Below are positions 44,360 through 53,145 of a stretch of 64,000 nucleotides of DNA, one piece after another. The stretch is taken from NCBI RefSeq assembly GCF_035987325.1, contig NZ_CP108488.1, positions 2,976,001 through 3,040,000 of the forward strand, in the 5' to 3' direction. Below the pieces are notes generated by a model, which was not told where the DNA came from, did not search any database, and saw nothing but the letters and a program-made list of their open reading frames with translations. Both the position numbers and the translations under genes were made by a program. This DNA comes from Streptomyces sp. NBC_01244 (GTDB taxonomy: Bacteria; Actinomycetota; Actinomycetes; Streptomycetales; Streptomycetaceae). Position 1 is the first letter of the stretch. Each line of letters opens with the position of its first letter.

Positions 44360-46453
44360 ATGCCCGTATCCCGCCGACGCTTCCTCCTCGCGACGGTGGT
44401 CCCGATGATGACCATCGGGGTCACTGGTGCGCTCGCCGTCGCCTCCGGCCAGCAGACCGCGGCCGACTCCGTCCCGGGACCCGCCTCCACGGCCGTCCTC
44501 CCCGTGAGCGCCACCGCCGGTGCGGTCGTCCAGATCGTCGCCCACCCGGACGACGACCTGTTCTTCATGAACCCGGACGTCAGCCGCTCCCTCGCGGCCG
44601 GCACCCCGCTCACCACCCTGTACCTCACCTCGGGCGAGGCCGACGGTCTGAACCAGGCCAAGGGCCCCGGGGTCAAGGACCCCGAGCAGCCCAGCGACCG
44701 CGGCCACTACGCGGAAGCCCGTCAGAACGGCATACGCTCCGCCTACGCGCAGATGGCCACCGGCGACCGCACCAGCCCGTGGCGCCGTACGTCGATACCC
44801 ACCGCGGGCGGCGGCCACGCCGAGCTCGACGTCCTGCTGGCGAAGCCGCACATCAACCTGGTCTGGCTGCAGATGCGCGAGGCCCGCGCCGCCGTCTTCG
44901 ACAGCCCGCAGAGCATGCGCGGCCTGTGGAACGGCCGGATACCGGCGCTCGTCCCGCAGCTCACCGCCGGCACTCCCGTCAGGCAGCCGTTCACGTACAC
45001 CAAGGACCAGGTGATAGCGGCCATATCGGGGATCCTGGAGCGGTACAAGCCGACGACGATACGCATGCAGGACCCGACGCCGGGCCGGTTCGTCGGCTCC
45101 GGCAAGCTCACCGACCATCAGGACCACATGTACGGGGCACGGTTCGCGCAGGCCGGAGCCGCTTCGTACGCCGCGCGGGTCCCGGTCGGGCAGCGGCCGC
45201 GCTTCACGGTCCAGAGCTACCTGGGCTACCTCAACGGCACGCTGCCGCACTCGCTGGACCCGCAGACGGCCGCGACGAAGATCGGCTATCTGAAGACGTA
45301 CGGCTGGCACGACAAGCAGAACTACTGCGGCTCGCCCTCCGGCTGCGGCGACCGCAAGGTGGCGGGCAACCCGAGCGGCGGCAACTGGGCCCAGTCGCTG
45401 CGGTACGCGCGCGGCGACCACTCCTCCTGGCTGGTGCAGGGCACGACCGGCCGGCTGTACGCCTTCGCCGTCCTCGACGGCCAGATGGCCGTCTGGAGCC
45501 GCGGCGCCGGCACCGGTCCCGGCGCCGCCTGGCAGGGCCCGGTACTGCTGCCGGGTACCGGCATCGACCCGGGCGCGACCACCACCCGCCTCCCCGACGG
45601 ACGCGTCGCCGTCCTCGCCACCCGTACCGTCTTCGGCGACCGGCCCGCGGACTACCGGCGCGAGATGGTCTACGCCGCCCAGTCCGTGCCCGGCGGTCCG
45701 TTCGGGGCGTGGGTCTCGCTCGGCACCCCGGAGATCGGGGACGGGCCCGGCACCTCCTCGATCAGCGCGCCCTCGGCCGTCTCCGACCCGGACGGGCGGC
45801 TGACGGTGTACCTCCGCGACTCCAAGCGCACCCTGCTCGCCCGTACCCAGGAGCCCTCGGGGGTCTTCGGCGGCTGGCAGCACCTGGGGGGCGCCGACCT
45901 CCAGTCCGACCCGGTCGTGGCGACCGACTCCGCCGGGCGGCGCCACGTCTACGCCGCCACCACCCACTCGGTGGTGGCCTGGATCCAGCCCGCCCCGGGC
46001 GCCCCGCTGGCCGGCCCCTTCCCGACCGGGCTCCCGGCCACCACCGTCCCCCTCACCGCCGCTCCGGAAGGAGCGGGCGTCCGTCTCTACTTCCGGCGCC
46101 CCGATTCGGGGGTCGTGCGGACCGCCGTGGTCACGGCCGCGGCCGGCGCCGCGAAGCCGTCGGTGTCCAGCGTCACGGAGGCCGGCGGCCGGGCGGGCTA
46201 CGGCGCGGTGGGCGTGGCGGGCCGCCTCATAGCGGGCCGCGCCGACTCGGGCACGGTGAGCACGACGGGCCTCGGCGGCCCGCCCGCGTGGACCGAGTCC
46301 GGGATGCTCTACGCGGGCGCCCCGGCGGGCATCCAGGAATCGGGCGGCGCCTTGACGACGGCGGTCCTGGGCCTGGACGCCGAACTCCACGTGGCCACCT
46401 CCCTCGCCACCCCCACCCGCATCACCTGGCACCGCGCGGTACCGCGGGCCTGA
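44360..46453 (+). CDS. Secreted PIG-L family deacetylase with C-terminal propeller-like domain
   Basis: This 697-residue exported protein begins with a twin-arginine-like signal (SRRRFLLATVV). Residues about 56-330 form a LmbE/PIG-L zinc deacetylase domain with AHPDDD at residues 61-66, LTSGEADG and the later DHQDH metal ligands. Such enzymes remove acetyl groups from N-acetylglucosaminyl conjugates. The remaining 350 or so residues contain beta repeats (VQGTTGRLYAFAVLDGQMAVWSRG, VVATDSAGRRHVYAAT) like a beta-propeller or lectin. The substrate outside the cell is unknown; cell-surface glycans are plausible. Confidence 0.9.
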   Translation: MPVSRRRFLLATVVPMMTIGVTGALAVASGQQTAADSVPGPASTAVLPVSATAGAVVQIVAHPDDDLFFMNPDVSRSLAAGTPLTTLYLTSGEADGLNQAKGPGVKDPEQPSDRGHYAEARQNGIRSAYAQMATGDRTSPWRRTSIPTAGGGHAELDVLLAKPHINLVWLQMREARAAVFDSPQSMRGLWNGRIPALVPQLTAGTPVRQPFTYTKDQVIAAISGILERYKPTTIRMQDPTPGRFVGSGKLTDHQDHMYGARFAQAGAASYAARVPVGQRPRFTVQSYLGYLNGTLPHSLDPQTAATKIGYLKTYGWHDKQNYCGSPSGCGDRKVAGNPSGGNWAQSLRYARGDHSSWLVQGTTGRLYAFAVLDGQMAVWSRGAGTGPGAAWQGPVLLPGTGIDPGATTTRLPDGRVAVLATRTVFGDRPADYRREMVYAAQSVPGGPFGAWVSLGTPEIGDGPGTSSISAPSAVSDPDGRLTVYLRDSKRTLLARTQEPSGVFGGWQHLGGADLQSDPVVATDSAGRRHVYAATTHSVVAWIQPAPGAPLAGPFPTGLPATTVPLTAAPEGAGVRLYFRRPDSGVVRTAVVTAAAGAAKPSVSSVTEAGGRAGYGAVGVAGRLIAGRADSGTVSTTGLGGPPAWTESGMLYAGAPAGIQESGGALTTAVLGLDAELHVATSLATPTRITWHRAVPRA

Positions 46454-46537
46454 GGCGGAAGCCTGGTGACGCGCACGAAGCGGAGCAGCACCACACTCAG
46501 GACAACAGCCGCCCGCCTGACGTAGATTGAACCGCTC

Positions 46538-47023
46538 ATGGCAAGGTCCGGACGGGATCCCGACATGCCGGAAGTGCATTCCGGGGGAAGGCGCGGGGAC
46601 GGCATGGCCGCCGACCGAGAGGCCCGGCACGTAACAGCCGGCGGGGCGAACCAGGAGCGGTTGAGAACGCTGGTCGCCCTCCTCCTGCTCTCGCTCGCGG
46701 GAATCGCCTGGATCAGCGTGAGAAGTCTGCTGGGGAGCTACCGGGAGAACGGGCTCGGGCCCTCGGACGCTCCTGCCGCGGTGGCGTCGATCGTCAGCAT
46801 CGGGACCGTGATCGGCGTCCTGGTCGGCGGCGTCCTCTCGGGTCTGTCCAAACTCGTTCAGGCCCGCGGCCAGCGGGATGCCGACCTGGTCCGCGCCAAC
46901 GCGGAAATGGTGCGCGCCCAAGCGGACATGGTCCGCGCCAGGGCAGGACTGCCGGCCGTCGACGGCCCCCCGGCGAACGACCCGCCCGGCTCCCCTCCCG
47001 GCGAGGAACCGCCACCCGAGTAG
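46538..47023 (+). CDS. Small membrane protein, function unknown
   Basis: The 161-residue protein has two transmembrane segments (LVALLLLSLAGIAWISV about residues 46-62, and VASIVSIGTVIGVLVGGVLSG about residues 83-103), a charged helix rich in RAxADMVRA repeats that may form a coiled coil, and a Pro-rich tail. I recognise no family. A TAGATT box at 46523-46528 lies 9 bases before the ATG, and no ribosome-binding site is visible. Confidence 0.65.
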   Translation: MARSGRDPDMPEVHSGGRRGDGMAADREARHVTAGGANQERLRTLVALLLLSLAGIAWISVRSLLGSYRENGLGPSDAPAAVASIVSIGTVIGVLVGGVLSGLSKLVQARGQRDADLVRANAEMVRAQADMVRARAGLPAVDGPPANDPPGSPPGEEPPPE

Positions 47024-47183
47024 CGGCCCGGTCAAGCCCGGGGGCCCGCGGTCGACGCCCCCCGGCGGCCCCCTGCGACCACCGGCCCGACACCGGGCGG
47101 ACCCCCAGTGCGAAGATGACCCTCCGGTTGCCCACGCACGACCCCGTGCGGGGACGGATACGCCAAGGAGGGAGGGAGCACCC

Positions 47184-47591
47184 ATGTCGGCCGACCCGCA
47201 CACGCCGCTGCTCCGCCGTCCGGCGGCAGCCCCGCTCGCCTCGCTCGCGGCGCTGGGCGCGGGAGCCGCGTACCTCTGGGGCACCAATCCGCACGAGCCC
47301 GGCCACTGGCTTCCCCGCTGCCCTTTCAACTGGCTGACGGGCCTGCTCTGCCCGGCCTGCGGTGCCAGCCGGATGTGTTACGACATCCTGCACGGCGACT
47401 TCGCCGCGGCCTTCCACGACAACGCGGTGCTGTTCCTGCTGGGGCTGCCGCTCACCCTCTTCCTCTACGGCCGCTGGGTCTCCGAAGGCCTGCGCGGGCG
47501 GAAGTACCAACCGGCGATCGGAATCCGGGGTCAGGCGGCCATCGTTGGGGTGGCCCTGACCTGGGCGGTCGTCCGGAACGCAGGCAGTTGA
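47184..47591 (+). CDS. DUF2752 domain membrane protein
   Basis: The 135-residue protein matches DUF2752: after a first membrane helix it has the signature CPFNWLTGLLCPACGASRMCYDILHGDF, followed by two more helices. The cysteine pair CPACG suggests metal binding, but the role of the family is unknown. The ATG at 47184 follows GGAGGGAGC; longer readings upstream are out-of-frame extensions. Confidence 0.88.
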   Translation: MSADPHTPLLRRPAAAPLASLAALGAGAAYLWGTNPHEPGHWLPRCPFNWLTGLLCPACGASRMCYDILHGDFAAAFHDNAVLFLLGLPLTLFLYGRWVSEGLRGRKYQPAIGIRGQAAIVGVALTWAVVRNAGS

Positions 47592-47718
47592 TCACGGGTT
47601 GATCACGTTGTGGGCGGCAGGACAACCATGGACGGCCGTCGCAGGTCAGTAGTTCCGCTACGACTCGCAGTCGCGGCACACGTCCCCACCGATATAGCAG
47701 TTCACCAGGAGCTTTTGC

Positions 47719-47961
47719 ATGTCTCAGAACATCGCCCCCAACGGTCAGCCGTACTCCGACAAGTCCAAGCTGACGGCCGGGCTGCTGCAGATCTTCCTCG
47801 GCGGCTTCGGCATCGGCCGTTTCTACACCGGCCACACCGGCATGGCCATCGCCCAGCTGGTCACCTGCGGCGGCCTCGGCTTCTGGGCCCTGATCGACGG
47901 CATCCTGTTCCTGGTGAAGGATGACCGCACCGACAAGCAGGGCCGCGTGCTGCGCGGCTGA
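47719..47961 (+). CDS. TM2 domain membrane protein
   Basis: The 80-residue protein is a single TM2 domain: KLTAGLLQIFLGGFGIGRFYTGHTGMAIAQLV forms the first helix with the conserved GxGRFY turn, then GGLGFWALIDGILFLV forms the second. TM2 proteins are small membrane proteins of unclear function. CAGGAG lies 6 bases before the ATG. It lies in the same direction as the DUF2752 gene but 127 bp away, and ends in a strong terminator. Confidence 0.92.
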   Translation: MSQNIAPNGQPYSDKSKLTAGLLQIFLGGFGIGRFYTGHTGMAIAQLVTCGGLGFWALIDGILFLVKDDRTDKQGRVLRG

Positions 47962-47979
47962 CGTGCACCGTCACGTCGC

Positions 47980-48015
47980 ACGGCCGGCCCCCTCATGACC
48001 GAGGGGGCCGGCCGT
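47980..48015. terminator. Bidirectional terminator between TM2 and glnA genes
   Basis: A perfect 15-bp stem (47980-47994 with 48001-48015, GGCCGGCCCCCTC and its complement) with a 6-base loop separates two convergent genes. Confidence 0.9.
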
Positions 48016-48034
48016 CGGCGTATGCGCCCCGGAG

Positions 48035-49396
48035 CTACAGCACCGGCATCATCTTGCGGAGCTCGAAGGCGGTGACCTCGCTGCGGTACTCCTCCCACTC
48101 CTGCTTCTTGTTGCGGAGGAAGAAGTCGAAGACGTGCTCGCCGAGGGTTTCGGCGACCAGTTCGCTGCGCTCCATCAGGGAGATGGCCTCGCCGAGGTTC
48201 TGCGGGAGGGGTTCGATGCCCATCGCGCGGCGTTCCGCGTCGGAGAGGGCCCAGACGTCGTCGTCGGCGCCGGCCGGGAGTTCGTAGCCCTCCTCGATGC
48301 CCTTGAGGCCCGCCGCCAGGAGGACGGCGTACGTGAGGTACGGGTTGGCGCCCGAGTCGATCGAGCGGACCTCCACGCGGGAGGAGCCCGTCTTGCCCGG
48401 CTTGTACATCGGGACGCGGATCAGGGCCGAACGGTTGTTGTGGCCCCAGCAGATGTACGAGGGGGCCTCGCCGCCGGAGCCGGCGGTGCGCGAGGAGCCG
48501 CCCCAGATGCGCTTGTAGGAGTTGACCCACTGGTTGGTCACGGCGGCGGTTTCCGCCGCGTGCTTGAGCAGGCCCGCGATGAAGGAGCGGCCGACCTTGG
48601 AGAGCTGGTACTCGGCACCCGACTCGTAGAAGGCGTTGCGGTCGCCCTCGAAGAGGGAGAGGTGGGTGTGCATGCCCGAACCGGGGTACTCCGAGAACGG
48701 CTTCGGCATGAAGGTGGCCTGGACGCCCTGTTCCAGGGCGACCTGCTTCATGACCAGGCGGAAGGTCATGATGTTGTCGGCCGTCGAGAGGGCGTCGGCG
48801 TAGCGCAGGTCGATCTCCTGCTGGCCGGGGGCGCCCTCGTGGTGGCTGAACTCGACCGAGATGCCCATGGATTCGAGCATCGTGATCGCCTGGCGGCGGA
48901 AGTCCATGCCGACGTTCTGCGGGGTGTGGTCGAAATAGCCCGAGTTGTCGGCCGGGGTGGGCCGGGTGCCGTCCAGCGGCTTGTCCTTCAGCAGGAAGAA
49001 CTCGATCTCCGGGTGGGTGTAGAAGGTGAAGCCCAGGTCGGAGGTCTTGTTCAGGATGCGCTTGAGGACGTACCGCGGGTCCGCGTAGGAGGGCGAGCCG
49101 TCGGGCATGAGGATGTCGCAGAACATCCGCGCCGTTCCGGGGGCCTCCGCGCGCCACGGCAGTATCTGGAAGGTGCTGGGGTCCGGCTTGGCGATCATGT
49201 CGGATTCGTAGACCCGCGCGAACCCCTCGATCGCCGAGCCGTCGAATCCGATGCCCTCGTCAAAGGCCTGTTCCAGCTCCGCCGGCGCGACCGCTACGGA
49301 CTTCAGGAAGCCCAGTACGTCGGTGAACCACAGGCGCACGAAGCGGATGTCGCGCTCCTCGAGCGTCCGGAGGACGAATTCCTGCTGCTTGTCCAT
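48035..49396 (-). CDS. Glutamine synthetase-like ligase (GlnA2 type)
   Basis: The 453-residue enzyme has the type I glutamine synthetase fold: GFDGSAIEGFARVYESDM (about residues 51-68), HPEIEFFLL, HHEGAPGQQEIDLRYADAL, GSGMHTHLSLF, NQWVNSYKR and VEVRSIDSGANPYL. However, the adenylylation loop that normally reads NLYDLPPEE is replaced near residue 400 by LPQNLGEAI, with no tyrosine, so GlnE cannot modify it there. It fits the GlnA2 group found near glnE in actinobacteria; in S. coelicolor that group is linked to gamma-glutamylation of polyamines rather than ammonia assimilation. The ATG at 49396 follows GAGGATGA. Confidence 0.92.
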   Translation of the reverse strand: MDKQQEFVLRTLEERDIRFVRLWFTDVLGFLKSVAVAPAELEQAFDEGIGFDGSAIEGFARVYESDMIAKPDPSTFQILPWRAEAPGTARMFCDILMPDGSPSYADPRYVLKRILNKTSDLGFTFYTHPEIEFFLLKDKPLDGTRPTPADNSGYFDHTPQNVGMDFRRQAITMLESMGISVEFSHHEGAPGQQEIDLRYADALSTADNIMTFRLVMKQVALEQGVQATFMPKPFSEYPGSGMHTHLSLFEGDRNAFYESGAEYQLSKVGRSFIAGLLKHAAETAAVTNQWVNSYKRIWGGSSRTAGSGGEAPSYICWGHNNRSALIRVPMYKPGKTGSSRVEVRSIDSGANPYLTYAVLLAAGLKGIEEGYELPAGADDDVWALSDAERRAMGIEPLPQNLGEAISLMERSELVAETLGEHVFDFFLRNKKQEWEEYRSEVTAFELRKMMPVL

Positions 49397-49568
49397 GGCT
49401 TCATCCTCGCAGTTCAGGCGGCCTGTGCACCACTGCCGCGGGGGCACGGGCACAGTCGGGCCGGCCCAGTATCGCCAGCGGTGGTTTCCGCCAGATTACG
49501 CACCCCGGAAAGCCGGTGGCACCCCCGCACTGACCTTGGGCCGGTCATGAGCATTACCATCGGCGCCC

Positions 49569-49970
49569 ATGGGGGGCCATGCGCAGGACGAGCGGGGACG
49601 TCGGAGACGTCCGCCGCTCCGGCATGCCGTCCTCCTGATGGCCTTCGGGGTGCTGGCCGGCGCGGCCTTCCTGTGCTGGCCGGCCGGAGCCGAGCACCCG
49701 GCCGCCGCGGGGACGGTGTCGCGGGCCGGGCACACCGCCCACGGGCCCGGCGCGCAGCACGTGGTCTGCGTGGCGCCGCACGACGGGCCCGGCTGCTCCC
49801 CGCTCTCGCACGTTCTCCCCGGACTGCTGCCCCCGGCGCCGCTCGCGGCCCTGGAGGCCGGCGGGACGCCCGTACCCGCCGTGGGCCCCGCGCCCGCGGC
49901 GTGGATCCGGCCCCCCTCGGCGCTCGCGCGCGGCCCCGACCTGTACGCCCTCCAAGTGCTGCGGACCTGA
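49569..49970 (+). CDS. Small membrane or secreted protein, function unknown
   Basis: The 133-residue protein has a basic N-terminus and one hydrophobic segment (LRHAVLLMAFGVLAGAAFLCW, about residues 17-37) that may be a membrane anchor or signal. The outer part is Pro/Ala-rich, contains HTAHGPGAQHVVCVAPHDGPGC with paired histidines and cysteines, and has no family motif. It stands just before the DUF3105-DUF305 pair, in the same direction. The start is weakly supported. Confidence 0.55.
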   Translation: MGGHAQDERGRRRRPPLRHAVLLMAFGVLAGAAFLCWPAGAEHPAAAGTVSRAGHTAHGPGAQHVVCVAPHDGPGCSPLSHVLPGLLPPAPLAALEAGGTPVPAVGPAPAAWIRPPSALARGPDLYALQVLRT

Positions 49971-50041
49971 CCGGTCCGGTTCGGCGGCGCTCAGGTAGCG
50001 CGTTCTCCACCCACCCCCCTCAGCAAAAAGGATTCAGGGCC

Positions 50042-50695
50042 ATGGCCAGCAGGAAGTCCGAAACCAACAGCTCCCGCCAGGCGCGGATAGCCGAGATGCG
50101 CCGCGCCGACCGTTCGCGCGACCGGCGCAACAAGGCCATCGCGATCACCGCGTCGGCCGCCATCGTCACCGCGCTCATCGGGTTCGGCGCGTGGGTGATG
50201 ATCGACCAGCAGAACAAGAAGGAAGCCGACGAGGCAGCCCTCAAGGCGCCCGTCGCCGGCGAGCAGACCTGGGACGCCAAGAAGCTCGGCCGCAATCACG
50301 TCGAGACCCCGGTGAAGTACGAAATGAACCCGCCGGTCGGCGGGGACCACAACCCCCGCTGGATGAACTGCGACGGCGACGTCTACAAGAACCCGATCCC
50401 CGAGATCAACGCCGTCCACTCGCTGGAGCACGGCGCCGTCTGGGTGACGTACAACGAGAAGGCCGCCCCGGCCGACGTGGAGAAGCTCGCCGCCACGGTG
50501 TCCAAGCGCCCGTACACGCTGATGAGCCCCGTCAAGGAGCAGTCCGGCGCGATCATGCTCAGCGCGTGGGGCAAGCAGCTGACCGTGGACAAGGCGGACG
50601 ACGCCCGGGTGGCGGCGTTCCTCACCAAGTACGTGCAGGGCACGCAGACCCCCGAGCCGGGCGCGGCCTGCACGAACGGGCTGGCCGACAAGTGA
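50042..50695 (+). CDS. DUF3105 domain protein
   Basis: This 217-residue membrane-anchored protein has a basic N-terminal part (RQARIAEMRRADRSRDRRNK), one transmembrane helix (about residues 31-54) and an outer DUF3105 domain with NPPVGGDHNPRWMNCDGDVYKNPI and AVHSLEHGAVWVTYN. The conserved His, Cys and Glu residues look like metal ligands. The gene overlaps the DUF305 gene by 4 bases (GTGA), an arrangement seen often in actinobacteria. Function is unknown; a link with copper is suggested by its neighbours. Confidence 0.9.
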   Translation: MASRKSETNSSRQARIAEMRRADRSRDRRNKAIAITASAAIVTALIGFGAWVMIDQQNKKEADEAALKAPVAGEQTWDAKKLGRNHVETPVKYEMNPPVGGDHNPRWMNCDGDVYKNPIPEINAVHSLEHGAVWVTYNEKAAPADVEKLAATVSKRPYTLMSPVKEQSGAIMLSAWGKQLTVDKADDARVAAFLTKYVQGTQTPEPGAACTNGLADK

Positions 50696-51396
50696 CCCGG
50701 ACGTCCGGCCGCGGCTCCGCGGCCCGTACGTACTGGGCCGCGGGCTCGGCCGTGGGCCTGGCGCTGCTCTTCGCGGTGGGGGCCACGGTCGCCACCGCGG
50801 GGGGAGCCGATTCCGCACCCGCGTCCTCCCGTACGCCGGGGCTCTACTCCGCCGACGCGGGCTTCGCCCGGGACATGGCGGTGCACCACCAGCAGGCGGT
50901 GGAGATGTCCTTCATCGTGCGCGACCGCACGAAGGACGAGCCGGTGCGCACCCTCGCCTACGACATCGCCAACACCCAGGCCAACCAGCGCGGCATGCTG
51001 CTGGGCTGGCTGGACATGTGGGGCCTGCCGAAGGTGGTGGCCGACGAGCCGCCGATGTCCTGGATGGAGGCCGATGGCTCCGCGCACGGCATGGAGGGCC
51101 ACTCCATGGGCGGAACCGTCACCAAGCCCGGCGCCCTGATGCCCGGCATGGCCACCAAGGAGGAGCTGGCGCAGCTCGGCTCCGCCGAGGGCCGGGACGC
51201 CGAGGTGCTTTACCTGCGGCTGATGACCGACCACCACAAGGGCGGCGTCGCGATGGCCCAGGGGTGCGCCACCCAGTGCGGGAACCCGACCGAGCGGGCG
51301 CTGGCCCAGGGCATGGTGGAGGCCCAGCAGGCGGAGCTCCAGCTGCTGGCCGACATGCTGAAGCAACGCGGAGCGGAGCCGCCGGCCACGGGGTGA
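50692..51396 (+). CDS. DUF305 domain protein
   Basis: The 234-residue exported protein has an N-terminal membrane segment (about residues 13-37) and a DUF305 four-helix domain with the paired motifs FARDMAVHHQQAVEMS and LMTDHHKGGVAMAQG. In between lies a Met/His-rich stretch (MEADGSAHGMEGHSMGG) like copper-binding loops. DUF305 proteins are often found with copper and metal genes, though the function of the family is not settled. GTG 50692 overlaps the DUF3105 stop. Confidence 0.9.
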   Translation: MTRTSGRGSAARTYWAAGSAVGLALLFAVGATVATAGGADSAPASSRTPGLYSADAGFARDMAVHHQQAVEMSFIVRDRTKDEPVRTLAYDIANTQANQRGMLLGWLDMWGLPKVVADEPPMSWMEADGSAHGMEGHSMGGTVTKPGALMPGMATKEELAQLGSAEGRDAEVLYLRLMTDHHKGGVAMAQGCATQCGNPTERALAQGMVEAQQAELQLLADMLKQRGAEPPATG

Positions 51397-51426
51397 CCCA
51401 CTGTCCGTGTGCGGCTCCGCCGCCTG

Positions 51427-51540
51427 GGGGCTCCGCCGCCTCAAACGCCGGCGGGGCTGGATTTGCCCGGCGTCAGCTGACGCGTGCGGGCATTTCCAGC
51501 CCCGCCGGCGTTTGAGGCGCGGGGTCTGGGGCGGAGCCCC
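51427..51540. repeat. Large near-perfect palindrome in an intergenic region
   Basis: A 24-bp arm (51438-51461, with TCAAACGCCGGCGGGGCTGG) has its exact reverse complement at 51495-51518. Inside, TGCCCG pairs with CGGGCA and the centre GCGTCAGCTGACGC is itself palindromic. An outer GGGGCTCCGCC (51427-51437) pairs with 51530-51540. I recall related TCAAACGCCGGCGGGGCTG repeats at many sites between Streptomyces genes. The rest of the 352-bp gap (51397-51748) shows no gene. Confidence 0.9.
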
Positions 51541-51748
51541 GGGGAACGGGCGAAGGGCGGGTAGGGGACCCACACCGCAGGGTCCCGCAGGGGCCCCCGC
51601 ACCGCCGAGCCCGCACCCTTGGGGTCACCCGTACGGCCCTGTATCGCCCGTCTGGGGTCGCGTGGTCCGAACGGGCGAATGAGGATGAGGACGCCGAGGC
51701 GGGCGCACCCGCGCCCGGCCGCTACGGCGTGCTCAGGAGGTTGACGCG

Positions 51749-52168
51749 ATGACCACCGCCGGAGAGATCATGCACCCCGGGGCCCAGTGGATCCCCGCCA
51801 CCGAAACCCTGGACCGGGCCGCTCAACTGATGAGCCGGCTCAATGTGGGCGCGCTGCCCATCAGTGATTCCAACGAACGCCTCTGCGGCATCCTGACCGA
51901 CCGCGACATCGTCATCGGCTGTGTGGCCAAGGGGCACGACCCGTCGAAGATCACGGCCGGCGACATGGCCCAGGGCACCCCGCGCTGGATCGACGCGGGC
52001 GCGGACGTCTCCGAGGTGCTGGAGGAGATGCAGAGCCACCAGATCCGCCGGCTTCCCGTCATCGACAACAAGCGGCTGGTCGGGATGATCAGCGAGGCCG
52101 ACCTGGCCAAGCACCTGTCGGAGGAGCAGATAGCCGGCTGGGCGGAGAAGGTCTACGCCCGGAGCTAG
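51749..52168 (+). CDS. Two-CBS-domain protein
   Basis: The 139-residue protein consists of two CBS motifs in tandem: AGEIMHPGAQWIPATETLDRAAQLM...GALPISDSNERLCGILTDRDIV (residues about 4-55) and DMAQGTPRWIDAGADVSEVLEEMQ...RRLPVIDNKRLVGMISEADLAKHL (residues about 72-124). CBS pairs bind adenosine nucleotides and act as sensors; stand-alone forms like this are often induced by oxygen limitation, as in M. tuberculosis Hrp1. Its TAG stop overlaps the TAG stop of the convergent hydrolase gene within CTAG at 52165-52168. Confidence 0.93.
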   Translation: MTTAGEIMHPGAQWIPATETLDRAAQLMSRLNVGALPISDSNERLCGILTDRDIVIGCVAKGHDPSKITAGDMAQGTPRWIDAGADVSEVLEEMQSHQIRRLPVIDNKRLVGMISEADLAKHLSEEQIAGWAEKVYARS

Positions 52169-53145
52169 ACCGCCCCCGGAGTCGACGGAGCCGACGGAGC
52201 CTCCGGTCGCGCCGTGTACAGGACCGCCCGCGCCACATGGTGCGGGCGGTCCAGCATGACCAGGTGTCCGGCCGGCTCCGCCACCTCGAACCGGGCGCCC
52301 AGCGCATCGGCCAGCGCCGCCTGGCGGCCCAGCCAGGCCAGGTCCGGGCGGCGCGCGCCGGGGTCGTGGCCGGCCAGGACGGTGGCGGGCACGGTCAGCG
52401 GCAGCTCCGCGCGCAGCGCCAGCACCTCGGCGGCCGTGTCGGGGTAGCGGGAGTTCTCCAGCAGGGCTCCGCGCCAGACCCGGCCGGTCCGGTAGCAGCG
52501 GCGTACGAGGTCCGGGTCGGCCGGGTCCCCTCCGCCCGCGCGGGATGCCGGGTCCCCTCCGCCCGCGCGGGATGCCCGTACGGCGATCCGCCGGGCCAGG
52601 GGGCCCAGCGCGGCCGGCAGCCCGGCGGCGGTCACGGCCCTGCCGAGCACCCGGGCGGCGCCGGTGCGCAGCCCGGCGGGCAGGACCGTACGGGGCCGCT
52701 CCTCCACGCTGCCGTCGACCAGCACCAGAGCGGCGGTGCGCTCGGGGTACAGCCGGGCGAAGGCCTCGGCGTGGAACCCGGCGATGGAGTGCCCGGCCAC
52801 GGTGACGCGCTCGGCGCCCAGACCCAGCGCGTCGAGCAGCCCGGCGATCCGGTGTGCCTCCCCGGCCGCGCACGGCGGGCGTACGGCGGGGGCGCTCAGC
52901 CCGTGGCCGGGACGGTCGAAGCGGACGACGGTACGGCCGGCGGCGACGAGCAGCTCCGCCACGGGGTCCCAGTCGAACCAGGCCATGGCGAGCCCGGCGC
53001 TGAGGACGACCGGAGGGCCGGAGCCCTCCACGAGGACGTGCAGCGGCACCCCGTCAGCGACACGGCCGGCGGGGCCTGCGGGGCCTGCGGAGGGGCGTAC
53101 GAACCTCCCGGGGGCCGCCCCGGCCCCGGGCCCGCTCACGCTCAC
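52165..53145 (-). CDS. Alpha/beta-hydrolase fold protein
   Basis: This 326-residue cytoplasmic protein has the alpha/beta hydrolase signatures: VLVEGSGPPVVLSAGLAMAWFDWDP, RFDRPGHGLSAP, the nucleophile elbow VTVAGHSIAGFHAE (G-H-S-I-A-G) and a C-terminal histidine in AGHLVMLDRPHHVA. It should hydrolyse an ester, epoxide or similar bond; the substrate is unknown. The GTG at 53145 overlaps the stop of the upstream DUF998 gene. A perfect 27-bp duplication (52523-52576) repeats ASRAGGGDP in frame, apparently recent. Confidence 0.88.
   Translation of the reverse strand: MSVSGPGAGAAPGRFVRPSAGPAGPAGRVADGVPLHVLVEGSGPPVVLSAGLAMAWFDWDPVAELLVAAGRTVVRFDRPGHGLSAPAVRPPCAAGEAHRIAGLLDALGLGAERVTVAGHSIAGFHAEAFARLYPERTAALVLVDGSVEERPRTVLPAGLRTGAARVLGRAVTAAGLPAALGPLARRIAVRASRAGGGDPASRAGGGDPADPDLVRRCYRTGRVWRGALLENSRYPDTAAEVLALRAELPLTVPATVLAGHDPGARRPDLAWLGRQAALADALGARFEVAEPAGHLVMLDRPHHVARAVLYTARPEAPSAPSTPGAV
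52523..52576. repeat. 27-bp perfect tandem duplication inside the hydrolase gene
   Basis: Two identical 27-bp units (52523-52549 and 52550-52576) each encode ASRAGGGDP on the minus strand. The frame is kept, and the insertion lies in a lid-like region after LARRIAVR. Confidence 0.95.

Noticed and set aside
41133..44408. 1091-codon open frame antisense to glnE
   Set aside because: It mirrors the glnE coding region, with no family motif; the opposite strand has full GlnE motifs.
44318..47329. 1003-codon open frame on the minus strand across the PIG-L gene
   Set aside because: It lies antisense to clear genes and has no recognisable domain or ribosome-binding site.
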